Below are positions 9,214 to 16,619 of a stretch of DNA of 64,000 bases, one piece after another (position 1 is the first letter of the stretch; every line of letters starts with the position of its first letter). Source of the stretch: JBBITI01 sp963735055 (lineage in GTDB: Bacteria; Chloroflexota; Dehalococcoidia; Dehalococcoidales; UBA2162); contig CAVTJN010000005.1 in NCBI GenBank assembly GCA_963735055.1, positions 50,927-114,926 of the forward strand, given 5' to 3'. The notes under the pieces were generated by a model that ran no database searches, was not told where the DNA came from, and was given only the letters and a program-made list of their open reading frames with translations. A program made the position numbers and the translations under genes.

Positions 9214-10665
9214 TTACTTTGCCTCCTTTGCCTGAGCCGGGGCGGCCGCAGGCGTTAGCCACGTCTCTCTTAACGGCTTGCACCGCCAGAAATAGTTGTG
9301 GACCTGGCCCCCCACCCCGAGCTTCCTGAAACTCATCTCCACTTCGCTCCCGATCAGGTCTTTGGATTCGACTTTGGCGGGCAGCGAGATGTCGGTCATG
9401 CCGAAAAGCGCCCGGCCACCACCCTCGAAGTCAACCATCGTGTCGATGCCGGGCCGCATGTAGGCCGGGACATCAGGCTTGAGCACGAACAGGAAGACTT
9501 TCGCTTTCTTGTCAGACATCCGGATGGAATCAAAGTTGTCCTTCTGATGGCAACTCGTGCACACCCGCTGCGGCGGAAACTGGATCGTGCCGCAGTTCTT
9601 GCACTTCACACCGTGCATCCGGTAGATGTAGTCGCGCTCCCGGGCAATCTCCGACGCCGAGGCGCTTCCGCCCCGCTCCGGGTCCGCCGCGGCTACATTC
9701 TGGAACGCAGCCTGCTGGTCCATCCCGGTTACCATCATCTTGGATGCCAGGCCCCGCTTCATGCCCCACTTGGGCTTGACCTGGCTGATCTTGTCGGTGG
9801 CCTGGAACAACAGAATGTCTGCCCCGTCACCATAGCTCACGCACATGATCTTGTCGCCCGGTTTGGCGTCTTCAAGGGCCGCCACCAGTTGCATCAAACT
9901 GAAGGCCGCCCCCGTGTTCCCCATCTTGTCGAAGAAGGGATTCTGCAGTTGGGCCGGCGTCACCTTGAGCCGCGCCGCCATTTCCCGGTGCCGGCGGGCA
10001 TCCGGGGCGTACAGGACTACCTTCGACAGGTCGGCCATGTTCACCCCTGCTTTCTTCATGAAACGGGCCACGGCGTCGGGAATGACCTTCTGATATCCCA
10101 CTTCAAATACCCACCGGTCTTCCCAGGTGCGCGTGCGCCGCGCCCCTTCGGCGCGCCATACATCCAGTAGTTCGTTCGATATGGAGTAGCTGTCAACCAG
10201 CGTGGCGGCTACGTCGCTGTCACCAATAATGAAAGCGGCCGCACCATCACCAAAGTCCTGGTCCAGCCCAGCGCTTCCCAGCCGGCGGTCCGATGCCGTC
10301 ACCAGCACGCGCTTGGCCGACCCCGCTTTCACCGTGTCTGCCGCCATCCTGAAGGCAGTGGTGCCGCACCGCAGCGTGTCCGTTATGTCCGCCGTCGCCA
10401 TGTCGGTCCGCAGGTCGGCGGCCAGGCCCAGGGTCGTGGCCGTCAGTTTCTCGCGGTAGGGAGCCGTGGTCGATGCGAAGTACAGTCCGTCAATCCGATT
10501 CCGGTCACCGTCGCCGATACAATCCAGCGCCGCGGCAACTGCCATGGTCAGGCTATCTTCATCCCAGGATGCCACCGCCTTTTCGGTCTGAGCCATCCAT
10601 CCCCTCGTCCCCGGCCCCAGCCTGTGTAGTGGAACATAGGCGCCATAGGACACTATACCTACCAT
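9214..10665 (-). CDS. HMG-CoA synthase/ketosynthase-like protein fused to a DUF35 zinc-ribbon OB-fold domain (483 aa)
   Basis: Residues 1-~300 form a ketosynthase III/HMG-CoA synthase-like domain with the candidate nucleophile Cys100 (DTLRCGTTAF). Residues ~345-475 form a DUF35 domain: a rubredoxin-like zinc ribbon with Cys355, Cys358, Cys369 and Cys372, then an OB fold. In steroid and archaeal isoprenoid pathways DUF35 proteins scaffold thiolases and hydratases. Here that domain is fused to a synthase-like domain and sits next to a thiolase, so a multi-enzyme complex is plausible. It is the first gene of the operon, with AAGGAGAGG before the ATG and a consensus promoter about 70-100 bp upstream. 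Confidence 0.88.
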   Translation of the reverse strand: MVGIVSYGAYVPLHRLGPGTRGWMAQTEKAVASWDEDSLTMAVAAALDCIGDGDRNRIDGLYFASTTAPYREKLTATTLGLAADLRTDMATADITDTLRCGTTAFRMAADTVKAGSAKRVLVTASDRRLGSAGLDQDFGDGAAAFIIGDSDVAATLVDSYSISNELLDVWRAEGARRTRTWEDRWVFEVGYQKVIPDAVARFMKKAGVNMADLSKVVLYAPDARRHREMAARLKVTPAQLQNPFFDKMGNTGAAFSLMQLVAALEDAKPGDKIMCVSYGDGADILLFQATDKISQVKPKWGMKRGLASKMMVTGMDQQAAFQNVAAADPERGGSASASEIARERDYIYRMHGVKCKNCGTIQFPPQRVCTSCHQKDNFDSIRMSDKKAKVFLFVLKPDVPAYMRPGIDTMVDFEGGGRALFGMTDISLPAKVESKDLIGSEVEMSFRKLGVGGQVHNYFWRCKPLRETWLTPAAAPAQAKEAK

Positions 10666-10735
10666 AATCTACCTCTCCTTCTTAAGGGTGTCTAAGCCGT
10701 GTTGATGCGCACCACGCGTCGGAAAACGTGGCCGA

Positions 10736-10764
10736 AGTATATCACCTTGGGTATCAAGTGTCAA
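10736..10764 (-). promoter_or_regulatory. Sigma-70 promoter of the CoA-catabolic operon
   Basis: On the minus strand the -35 box TTGACA (10764-10759) and the -10 box TATACT (10741-10736) are separated by exactly 17 bp. Transcription would start near 10729, giving a leader of about 64 nt before the ATG at 10665. The -35 box lies inside the left arm of the inverted repeat at 10755-10795. Confidence 0.82.
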
Positions 10765-10795
10765 TATAGATATCGACCACGACTATTGATACTTG
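10755..10795. promoter_or_regulatory. Candidate MarR-type operator (inverted repeat) over two divergent -35 boxes
   Basis: The left arm CAAGTGTCAATA (10755-10766) and the right arm TATTGATACTTG (10784-10795) are inverted copies with one mismatch in 12, separated by 17 bp. The left arm contains the -35 of the minus-strand operon, and the right arm contains most of the -35 of the regulator gene. A protein bound here would block both promoters. The adjacent gene encodes a protein with two MarR-like domains, so autoregulation is the simplest reading. Confidence 0.7.
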
Positions 10796-10814
10796 CCGGC
10801 CGGAATGCTAGAAT
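10786..10814 (+). promoter_or_regulatory. Sigma-70 promoter of the tandem-MarR gene
   Basis: TTGATA (10786-10791) and TAGAAT (10809-10814) are separated by 17 bp, and TGC before the -10 makes it an extended -10. The expected start of transcription is near 10821. This lies downstream of the possible start codons at 10793 and 10805, so the protein must begin at 10862 or later. Confidence 0.75.
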
Positions 10815-10861
10815 CTAGACATAACAGAAAGGTCGCCATTCCCAGTCCGGGGTCTCCAAAG

Positions 10862-11830
10862 ATGACAGCAGGCAAAGATATGGACGGGCGCTCGCTTTCC
10901 AACTATGACCTATGGGCATTATTGGACGCTGCCGGATTTGCCGTATATCGTTTGCGGGAATTAGAACTGGCCGAATTCGATCTGACCATAGAGCAGGCCG
11001 CAGTCCTGGGGTTGTTGAAGGCCGTACGCCGCGGCATGACCGTCGGGCAGATCAAGGATGTCACGCTACGGCAGCAGAATTCCATATCTGTCCTGACAAA
11101 CAGGATGGTGACAATGGGCCTCGTGACCAAGGAACGGATGCCCGGAGACAGGGACCTGACAATCCTCATAACCCAGGAAGGACGTCGCCTCCTCAGGAAG
11201 ATACCGGCGACGTGTCTTCAGGAGGCCTTTTCCGAATTGACCGAAGAAAGTAAGCGGGAATTGGCTCAATCGCTGAGTTCTCTCTACGGGAACGCTCGCA
11301 GTCTGCTCGTGCCCGACAAACCGCCCTTCATGCAATATCTCACTCGCGACCTTCCCGCTGCACCTCCTGCCGAAGAGGGCAACAGCGACAACACGACGTC
11401 CGATTACATGCTTTGGTCCCGCCTCGATAGCACACGATTTGCCATTTCCAGACTGCGGGAGCTTGAGTTGGCGCCCCTTGATTTGAGTGTGGAACAAGCC
11501 TCCGTCTTGAGAATCCTCATGAATGGGGTTGGGTCTTTGACATTCAAGGACATCGAAGACGCGAGTCTGCGCCAACACCACTCGGTCTCCACTCTTGTCA
11601 ACAGAATGACGAAAACGGGGCTTGTCCGCATGAAGACGGAGCCGGGCAGGAAGAGGAACCGGATCTTCATCACATCGAAGGGCAAGAACCTGCTGGCAGG
11701 GATCAAAACCATGGCAATAGACATGGTATTCACTTCCCTCCCAAGCAGTGAAAAGCGAGGACTCCGGGCATCGCTGCTTTCCGTCCACTGGAGAGCCCGC
11801 GACCTGTTGGGCGCTTCGAAATTGGGTTGA
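10862..11830 (+). CDS. Tandem MarR-family transcriptional regulator (two winged-helix domains in one chain, 322 aa)
   Basis: The protein contains two homologous halves of about 140 residues. Each half begins with a segment of the kind LWxxLDxxxFAxxRLRELEL, followed by a winged helix whose recognition helix reads LRQQNSISVLTNRMV in the first copy and LRQHHSVSTLVNRMT in the second. MarR proteins normally dimerise to bind palindromes; here the dimer appears to be built into one polypeptide. The ATG at 10862 is chosen because the promoter -10 (10809-10814) excludes the upstream in-frame starts; ATG 10880 is an alternative. It is divergent from the acyl-CoA operon, whose CoA-ester intermediates may be the inducer (inference). 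The cupin gene follows after 13 bp. Confidence 0.85.
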   Translation: MTAGKDMDGRSLSNYDLWALLDAAGFAVYRLRELELAEFDLTIEQAAVLGLLKAVRRGMTVGQIKDVTLRQQNSISVLTNRMVTMGLVTKERMPGDRDLTILITQEGRRLLRKIPATCLQEAFSELTEESKRELAQSLSSLYGNARSLLVPDKPPFMQYLTRDLPAAPPAEEGNSDNTTSDYMLWSRLDSTRFAISRLRELELAPLDLSVEQASVLRILMNGVGSLTFKDIEDASLRQHHSVSTLVNRMTKTGLVRMKTEPGRKRNRIFITSKGKNLLAGIKTMAIDMVFTSLPSSEKRGLRASLLSVHWRARDLLGASKLG

Positions 11831-11843
11831 TGGAGGGGCGAAC

Positions 11844-12302
11844 ATGGAACAGACGAAATATGGGAAGTACTTCATCACCGACACTCCGCCTAACCCGAAT
11901 CACCCCGAGAACCGGACGAAGGGCAGCTCTGTGCCGTGGGAGAATTCACTGTATATTAGTGAGGAGCTAAAGGGGACCGTTAAAGGCGCCTTCTACCTGG
12001 AGACCAACATGGTGCTGCGGACTGGCACAATAGATCTTGTGAGCAAGTCCCACAGCCATCCCTTTGACGAGTATCTGATGTTCCTTGGAACCAACCCTGA
12101 AGACCAGTTTGATCTGGGGGGAGAGGTAGAGTTCTGGGTCGGAGATGAAAAGCACTTGATCACCAGGACTTGTGCCGTCTTTGTGCCCGGCTCGATTCCT
12201 CACTGTCCCCTCTTTTTCCGTAGAGTGGACCGGCCGTTCATGTTCATCACCACCGGAAACACGCTCGGATACGGCTACGATGGCGACAACAGGCAGCAAT
12301 GA
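11844..12302 (+). CDS. Cupin-like protein (152 aa)
   Basis: Small protein with a cupin-type beta-barrel signature: a first motif SHSHPFDEYLMFLG (His, His and Glu as metal ligands) and a second motif VPGSIPHCPLFFRRV (His). The ATG is preceded by GGAGGGG (11832-11838). It lies 13 bp after the MarR gene on the same strand and is probably cotranscribed with it. It may bind a ligand or carry out a simple metal-dependent reaction on a pathway intermediate; no specific function can be assigned. Confidence 0.72.
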   Translation: MEQTKYGKYFITDTPPNPNHPENRTKGSSVPWENSLYISEELKGTVKGAFYLETNMVLRTGTIDLVSKSHSHPFDEYLMFLGTNPEDQFDLGGEVEFWVGDEKHLITRTCAVFVPGSIPHCPLFFRRVDRPFMFITTGNTLGYGYDGDNRQQ

Positions 12303-12425
12303 AACCCTGGCGGCAATAGGGATCCGCCCAAACGATACGGAAGGGGACACCGCCATACTGGCCAGAGAGCCGGTATCCGTCTGAGCCGCATAGGTCTATG
12401 CCATGAATGGCATCTATCCAATATA

Positions 12426-12454
12426 TTGACATACCCGTAAGGAAGTGCTATCCT
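12426..12454 (+). promoter_or_regulatory. Promoter of the second solute-binding lipoprotein gene
   Basis: TTGACA (12426-12431), a 17-bp spacer, and TATCCT (12449-12454) with TGC immediately upstream. It gives a leader of about 70 nt before the ATG at 12535. Confidence 0.7.
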
Positions 12455-12534
12455 CGTCGCGATTTGCCGGTACCCACGAGGAGACACCGCCAGCAAAAGC
12501 AAAGAGGCCACACGAGGTCGGGGAGGATACAGGG

Positions 12535-14346
12535 ATGAATAAGAAATTGTTGCGTTTGTCTTTAGTCTGTGTTTTGTCAGCCGTCGTGCTCCTGGCAGCC
12601 TGTAGCACCCCCGCAGCCACCACGACACAACCATCCACCACCGCGCCAGCGTCCCAGACTCCAACCGCGACCCCTCAGGGTACAACCCCCACAACAGCAG
12701 AGAAGCCCAAGTACGGCGGAGTCATCAGCATTCCTCTCAGCGCAGACATAGTCAACTTCGAAGAGATGTATGGTTGGCATCCCGGCGCCGCGCTTCTCAA
12801 GCTGACTAATGAAGAGCTTTTGACCGGCGACTGGAAGATCGGGCCCGCTGGCACCAATGAGGTGGATTGGGCGATCAGAGGCACCGACCGGTTCGCACAG
12901 AAGGACGGAGCGCTGGCTGAAAGCTGGGAATACCCGGAAATAGGCACCGCCATCTATAAGATCCGTAAGGGCGTACGATGGGCGCTGAATCCCAAGAGCG
13001 AGGCCAGCCGCCTCGTGAACGGCCGCGAGCTAACGGCTGAGGATATTGTCTGGACGCTCCAGACATACATTACTTTCCCCAGGGCGTACCTCTACTCTCA
13101 GCCCGGTCTGAAGGAAGCTAAGATAACGGCCCTTGACAAGTATACGGTGCAGATCAAGGTCGCGCCTGAGTACTTCGAACCCGGAATCAGTCGCTTCCAG
13201 GATTTCGCGAGTATCGTACCCAAGGAAGTAGTCGACAAATACGGTTCGATGCAAGATTGGCGGACCTCGGTTGGTACTGGTGCATTCATGCTGACCGACT
13301 TCATTGCCGGCAGTTCGGCGACGTTTGTAAGAAACCCGGGTTACTGGCAGACCGACCCCACAGGGCCGGGCAAAGGGAATCAACTGCCCTATCTGGACGG
13401 AGTCAAGTACATAATCATCACCGACGCCTCGTCCCGTGAGGCCGCGTTCAGAACCGCTAAGATCGACATGTATACTTCTGCTGATTGGGAGACAGGCGCC
13501 CGGCTCACCAAGGAAAACGCCAAGCTGGTCTACAAGAAGCACGCGCAAGATACCACGCCCAACAACACGATGATGAGAACGGACAAAGCTCCGTTCAACG
13601 ACAAGCGAGTCCGGCGCGCGCTGATGATGGCAACTGATTTCGAGTCAATCAAGAAGGACCTATTCGGCGGAGAGGCCGATATTATTACCTGGCCGGTGAC
13701 TCCGGTCAGGGAATACAAGGCGGCCTATCTTTCCCTTGAAGAATCGCCCGCTTCAGTCAAGGAGCTGTACACCTACAATCCGACCAAAGCAAAGGCACTC
13801 CTCGCCGAAGCCGGCTACCCCAACGGCTTCAAGACCACGGTGACTGCCCAGAACCTCGCTGAGCGAGTGGACTACTACTCGGTGATCAAGAACATGTGGT
13901 CCAAGGTTGGAGTTGAAATTACGATCGACTTGAAGGAACTCGCCGTTTGGGAGTCCATCACCGGAGCGAGGACGTACGAAGGCATGATTCACAGCCACAC
14001 CGCACCGTGCGGAGGCATATACCGGATGATCAATTACAGGGGGGTAGGCCGCACAAACGGAAGCTACATCGATGACCCTTACGTGGAAGAGATGTATCCC
14101 AAGATCCAGGCGGCATATATCCAGAATCCGCCCGAAGCCGACCGCCTCCACAAAGAGCTGATGAAGTATGTGCTGGACCAGGCCTGGGTAATCCCCACCC
14201 CGCTGCCCCCCCTGTACCACATATGGTGGCCGTGGGTGAAGAACTTCCGGGGGGAACTCAGCCCCGGCTATGACAACACCAACAAGTTCACGTACTTCAC
14301 GTGGATGGACCAGGACCTCAAAGAGCAGATGACCGGTAGAAGGTAG
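12535..14346 (+). CDS. ABC transporter substrate-binding lipoprotein, family 5 (603 aa)
   Basis: Complete SBP_bac_5 lipoprotein. The signal peptide begins MNKKLLRLSL and ends in the lipobox LLAAC. A Thr/Pro/Ala-rich linker of about 35 residues follows, then EKPKYGG and the receptor domain (SVGTGAFMLTDFIAG; TYNPTKAKALLAEAGYP near the C-lobe). The ATG at 12535 has GGGAGG at 12521-12526. No transporter membrane or ATPase subunits are nearby, so it is an orphan receptor using a permease elsewhere. Its place beside the MarR/CoA-catabolic unit suggests it captures the substrate of that pathway (inference). Confidence 0.9.
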   Translation: MNKKLLRLSLVCVLSAVVLLAACSTPAATTTQPSTTAPASQTPTATPQGTTPTTAEKPKYGGVISIPLSADIVNFEEMYGWHPGAALLKLTNEELLTGDWKIGPAGTNEVDWAIRGTDRFAQKDGALAESWEYPEIGTAIYKIRKGVRWALNPKSEASRLVNGRELTAEDIVWTLQTYITFPRAYLYSQPGLKEAKITALDKYTVQIKVAPEYFEPGISRFQDFASIVPKEVVDKYGSMQDWRTSVGTGAFMLTDFIAGSSATFVRNPGYWQTDPTGPGKGNQLPYLDGVKYIIITDASSREAAFRTAKIDMYTSADWETGARLTKENAKLVYKKHAQDTTPNNTMMRTDKAPFNDKRVRRALMMATDFESIKKDLFGGEADIITWPVTPVREYKAAYLSLEESPASVKELYTYNPTKAKALLAEAGYPNGFKTTVTAQNLAERVDYYSVIKNMWSKVGVEITIDLKELAVWESITGARTYEGMIHSHTAPCGGIYRMINYRGVGRTNGSYIDDPYVEEMYPKIQAAYIQNPPEADRLHKELMKYVLDQAWVIPTPLPPLYHIWWPWVKNFRGELSPGYDNTNKFTYFTWMDQDLKEQMTGRR

Positions 14347-14394
14347 ATCCCTCGCCGGAGTACTGCTGATCTTTGCGGAAACCAGAGCGCACAA

Positions 14395-14428
14395 AAAGGA
14401 CAGTCCTTCTTCCGAAGGACTGTCCTTT
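14395..14428 (+). terminator. Terminator-like perfect hairpin
   Basis: A perfect 15-bp stem, AAAGGACAGTCCTTC and its complement, with a TTCC loop. It lies about 50 bp after the lipoprotein stop codon; T residues at the 3' end of the stem act as a short U tract, and A residues at the 5' end let it work in reverse. The rest of 14347-14657 shows no gene. Confidence 0.6.
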
Positions 14429-14657
14429 CCACTAGCAGGCCGATCGGTAGCGGAATCCTGTCACACCCCAAGCCGACTCAACACTTCGTCAGATTGTCGA
14501 TCTCCTCCGGCCATCACGAACTTAGTGCAGGTAACGGAGACAACAAAGCCACCGGTGTCAGGATTGTTATTACTCTACCTGATTAATGATTTGCCCGCCA
14601 TCAACCAGGTCCCATCCCACGTTGTTGAGTCTGTTCTTCATCTTGCTGGGCTGCCTG

Positions 14658-16445
14658 TCAGTCTTGTTCCGCCGGGTGGCTGCGGCCTGACTTGGTCAGT
14701 GTGGCCCCTCTGATCACGTTTGTCTTGTGCGCGGTTCGGAAATACGACATCCCGAAAGAGTAGCCCGGTATGCTCCCAGACACGATAATGTGGATGTCTT
14801 CCGGGTTCACCACGGGCACCTTTCCACCTGGTCTGAGTGACTCCTTGATGACGGGCACGCGGTGCTGCGGGACCGCATCGTGCGGATAGAAGATGTCTAT
14901 ATCCGGGGGCTTGGTGTTAATTCTGTCGTTTATGCCCTGTATTTCTTGCCCGCTGAGTTCTTCGTACGGCACCTTCGTCGTCTGGTACAGGTAGTCTCGG
15001 AGGCTTCGCTTGGTCTCAAAACCAAGGCGCGTCAGCATGATGGCGAACTCCGGGTGAATGACGATGATGTGCTTCCGGAGATGGGCCGCCGGGTTAGCCA
15101 CGCCAAGCTTGTACCGACCGAAGGTGCCCCGGTCAGCCGCCACGTCTTTCACGATCTCGCCAAGGACCGCCCTGGCGTCCCAGGGCTCAACCACGCCTCC
15201 GCCATAGATCCTGATGCCGGTGCCGCCTCCGCTCGTGACAGTGTCCACGGTCACGCAGCTGTCATCCGGTCGATATTCGAGGTCGGCATTGAACGTTTCC
15301 CACGGGCTCTGTTCCACGTTCTCGGCGAAGACATAGAAGGTGTGCGCCGATGGGCGGCCGATGAGGGCCATGTCGATCTCTCCCGGCCACAGGTAGCCGA
15401 TGTTAATCAGGCTTAATCTCACGGCACGGCCGATGGTGTTATTGGCCCGCCAGCCATGACCAAGCAGACCGACTCCGCAGTTCATCCCAATCTCCCTGGC
15501 AATCGGGCCGCTTACCATCATGGACAGAGTGAAGGACCCCTCCGAGCTCATCATATGAGTGAAAGTGCCCTCTTCAACCAGGCATTCCATCGCCGTGATT
15601 ATCACCGGCAAGTACTCGGGCCTGGCCCCCGCCATCACCGCGTTGATGGCCATCTTTTCGACAGTGGCGATGCCGTTCCGGTACGGCACCCGTCCGATGA
15701 CTTCGCCTGGAGCACGATTGGTCCCGGCCAGCATCCGTCTGACGGCGCGTGCCGTCGGAGGCAACAGGGGCAACCCGTCTCCCATGTGCTTATCGAGGTA
15801 CAGCTGGTTGAACAGCTCTATGGCAGACTCATAGCTCTCGGCAGTGACTCTGACTGTCCTGGCCGGCTTCTTGGAGGCCTTCAGCTTCGGATTCCTCTCT
15901 TCAGGTGTCAGCGGCCGGGTCAGGGCGTCAATAATGCTGTCAATGGACGCTTCGGCAACCGGTCTGATCGCTTCCACAGTCAGCCGGTTCGGGTAGTAGT
16001 CTATCGAGGGAAGGCTCACGATGCGCAGGGCAGGCATCCCGGCATCCTCGGCCGACATCCTGGCAGTATGAGTAGCGTTGTCACCGACCACGAAGACACC
16101 GGGTTTACCGAGTCTTTCCAGGGCGACCACCTGCCGGCACTGGATCCAGCCGCCCATCCCGTTGTCGCCGACCCCGTAGATGAAGGTATCCACCTCCCTC
16201 TTTGCTTTGGCCGCCGCCTCGGCGTCTCCCCAGACAAGCCGCGTGATCGTTGCGGTGGGATACCTCTGCTTCAGCAGCTCTTCTACTGCGATGCAGAAAT
16301 TGTCCCCGCCTTTTTTGCCGTCCCAGATGATGCCGATCTTTTTGCCGGCGAGGTCCGGGACACGTTGACTGACCAGGCCCGAAGGCGCCGGGACCTCGAT
16401 TACGCCCTGCGGGTTGAGACACACCAGTGACACTTGCTTCTTCAT
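14658..16445 (-). CDS. UGSC-like domain protein with large uncharacterised C-terminal domain (595 aa)
   Basis: Residues ~1-200 resemble the UGSC domain, a family named after a Sec/Cys-Gly-Ser-Cys motif. Here the corresponding place reads GVGDNGMGGWIQC, so the Sec/Cys position is Asn and no in-frame UGA exists. Residues ~215-595 form a second domain beginning LDKHMGDGLPLLPPTARAV and including AINAVMAGARPEYLPVI, found in proteins of unknown function. The same two domains occur in the divergent gene at 16620. It is probably soluble, with no signal peptide. The ATG follows GAGAGGAG. The reaction is unknown; the paired layout suggests the two proteins work together or on related substrates. Confidence 0.72.
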   Translation of the reverse strand: MKKQVSLVCLNPQGVIEVPAPSGLVSQRVPDLAGKKIGIIWDGKKGGDNFCIAVEELLKQRYPTATITRLVWGDAEAAAKAKREVDTFIYGVGDNGMGGWIQCRQVVALERLGKPGVFVVGDNATHTARMSAEDAGMPALRIVSLPSIDYYPNRLTVEAIRPVAEASIDSIIDALTRPLTPEERNPKLKASKKPARTVRVTAESYESAIELFNQLYLDKHMGDGLPLLPPTARAVRRMLAGTNRAPGEVIGRVPYRNGIATVEKMAINAVMAGARPEYLPVIITAMECLVEEGTFTHMMSSEGSFTLSMMVSGPIAREIGMNCGVGLLGHGWRANNTIGRAVRLSLINIGYLWPGEIDMALIGRPSAHTFYVFAENVEQSPWETFNADLEYRPDDSCVTVDTVTSGGGTGIRIYGGGVVEPWDARAVLGEIVKDVAADRGTFGRYKLGVANPAAHLRKHIIVIHPEFAIMLTRLGFETKRSLRDYLYQTTKVPYEELSGQEIQGINDRINTKPPDIDIFYPHDAVPQHRVPVIKESLRPGGKVPVVNPEDIHIIVSGSIPGYSFGMSYFRTAHKTNVIRGATLTKSGRSHPAEQD

Positions 16446-16619
16446 CTCCTCTCACCCCTTCCTGGAAACCTTCGTGATGTGCCGACATTATGCCATTATT
16501 GGCTTAACTTTTCTACCGAAAGAGGCCGGCAGGCGGGCTTTGCATCCGGGGGCAAATGCATGTTACCCTTTGCGCAGCCGGCAAGGCCGGAAAGAGACCA
16601 ACGGAGGATAGAGACTGAA

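Noticed and set aside
10793..10861. Earlier in-frame starts (TTG 10793, ATG 10805) for the MarR gene
   Set aside because: They lie inside the promoter, upstream of the expected transcription start.
11748..11843. Longer N-terminus for the cupin protein
   Set aside because: It would overlap the MarR gene in another frame, and GGAGGGG sits directly before ATG 11844.
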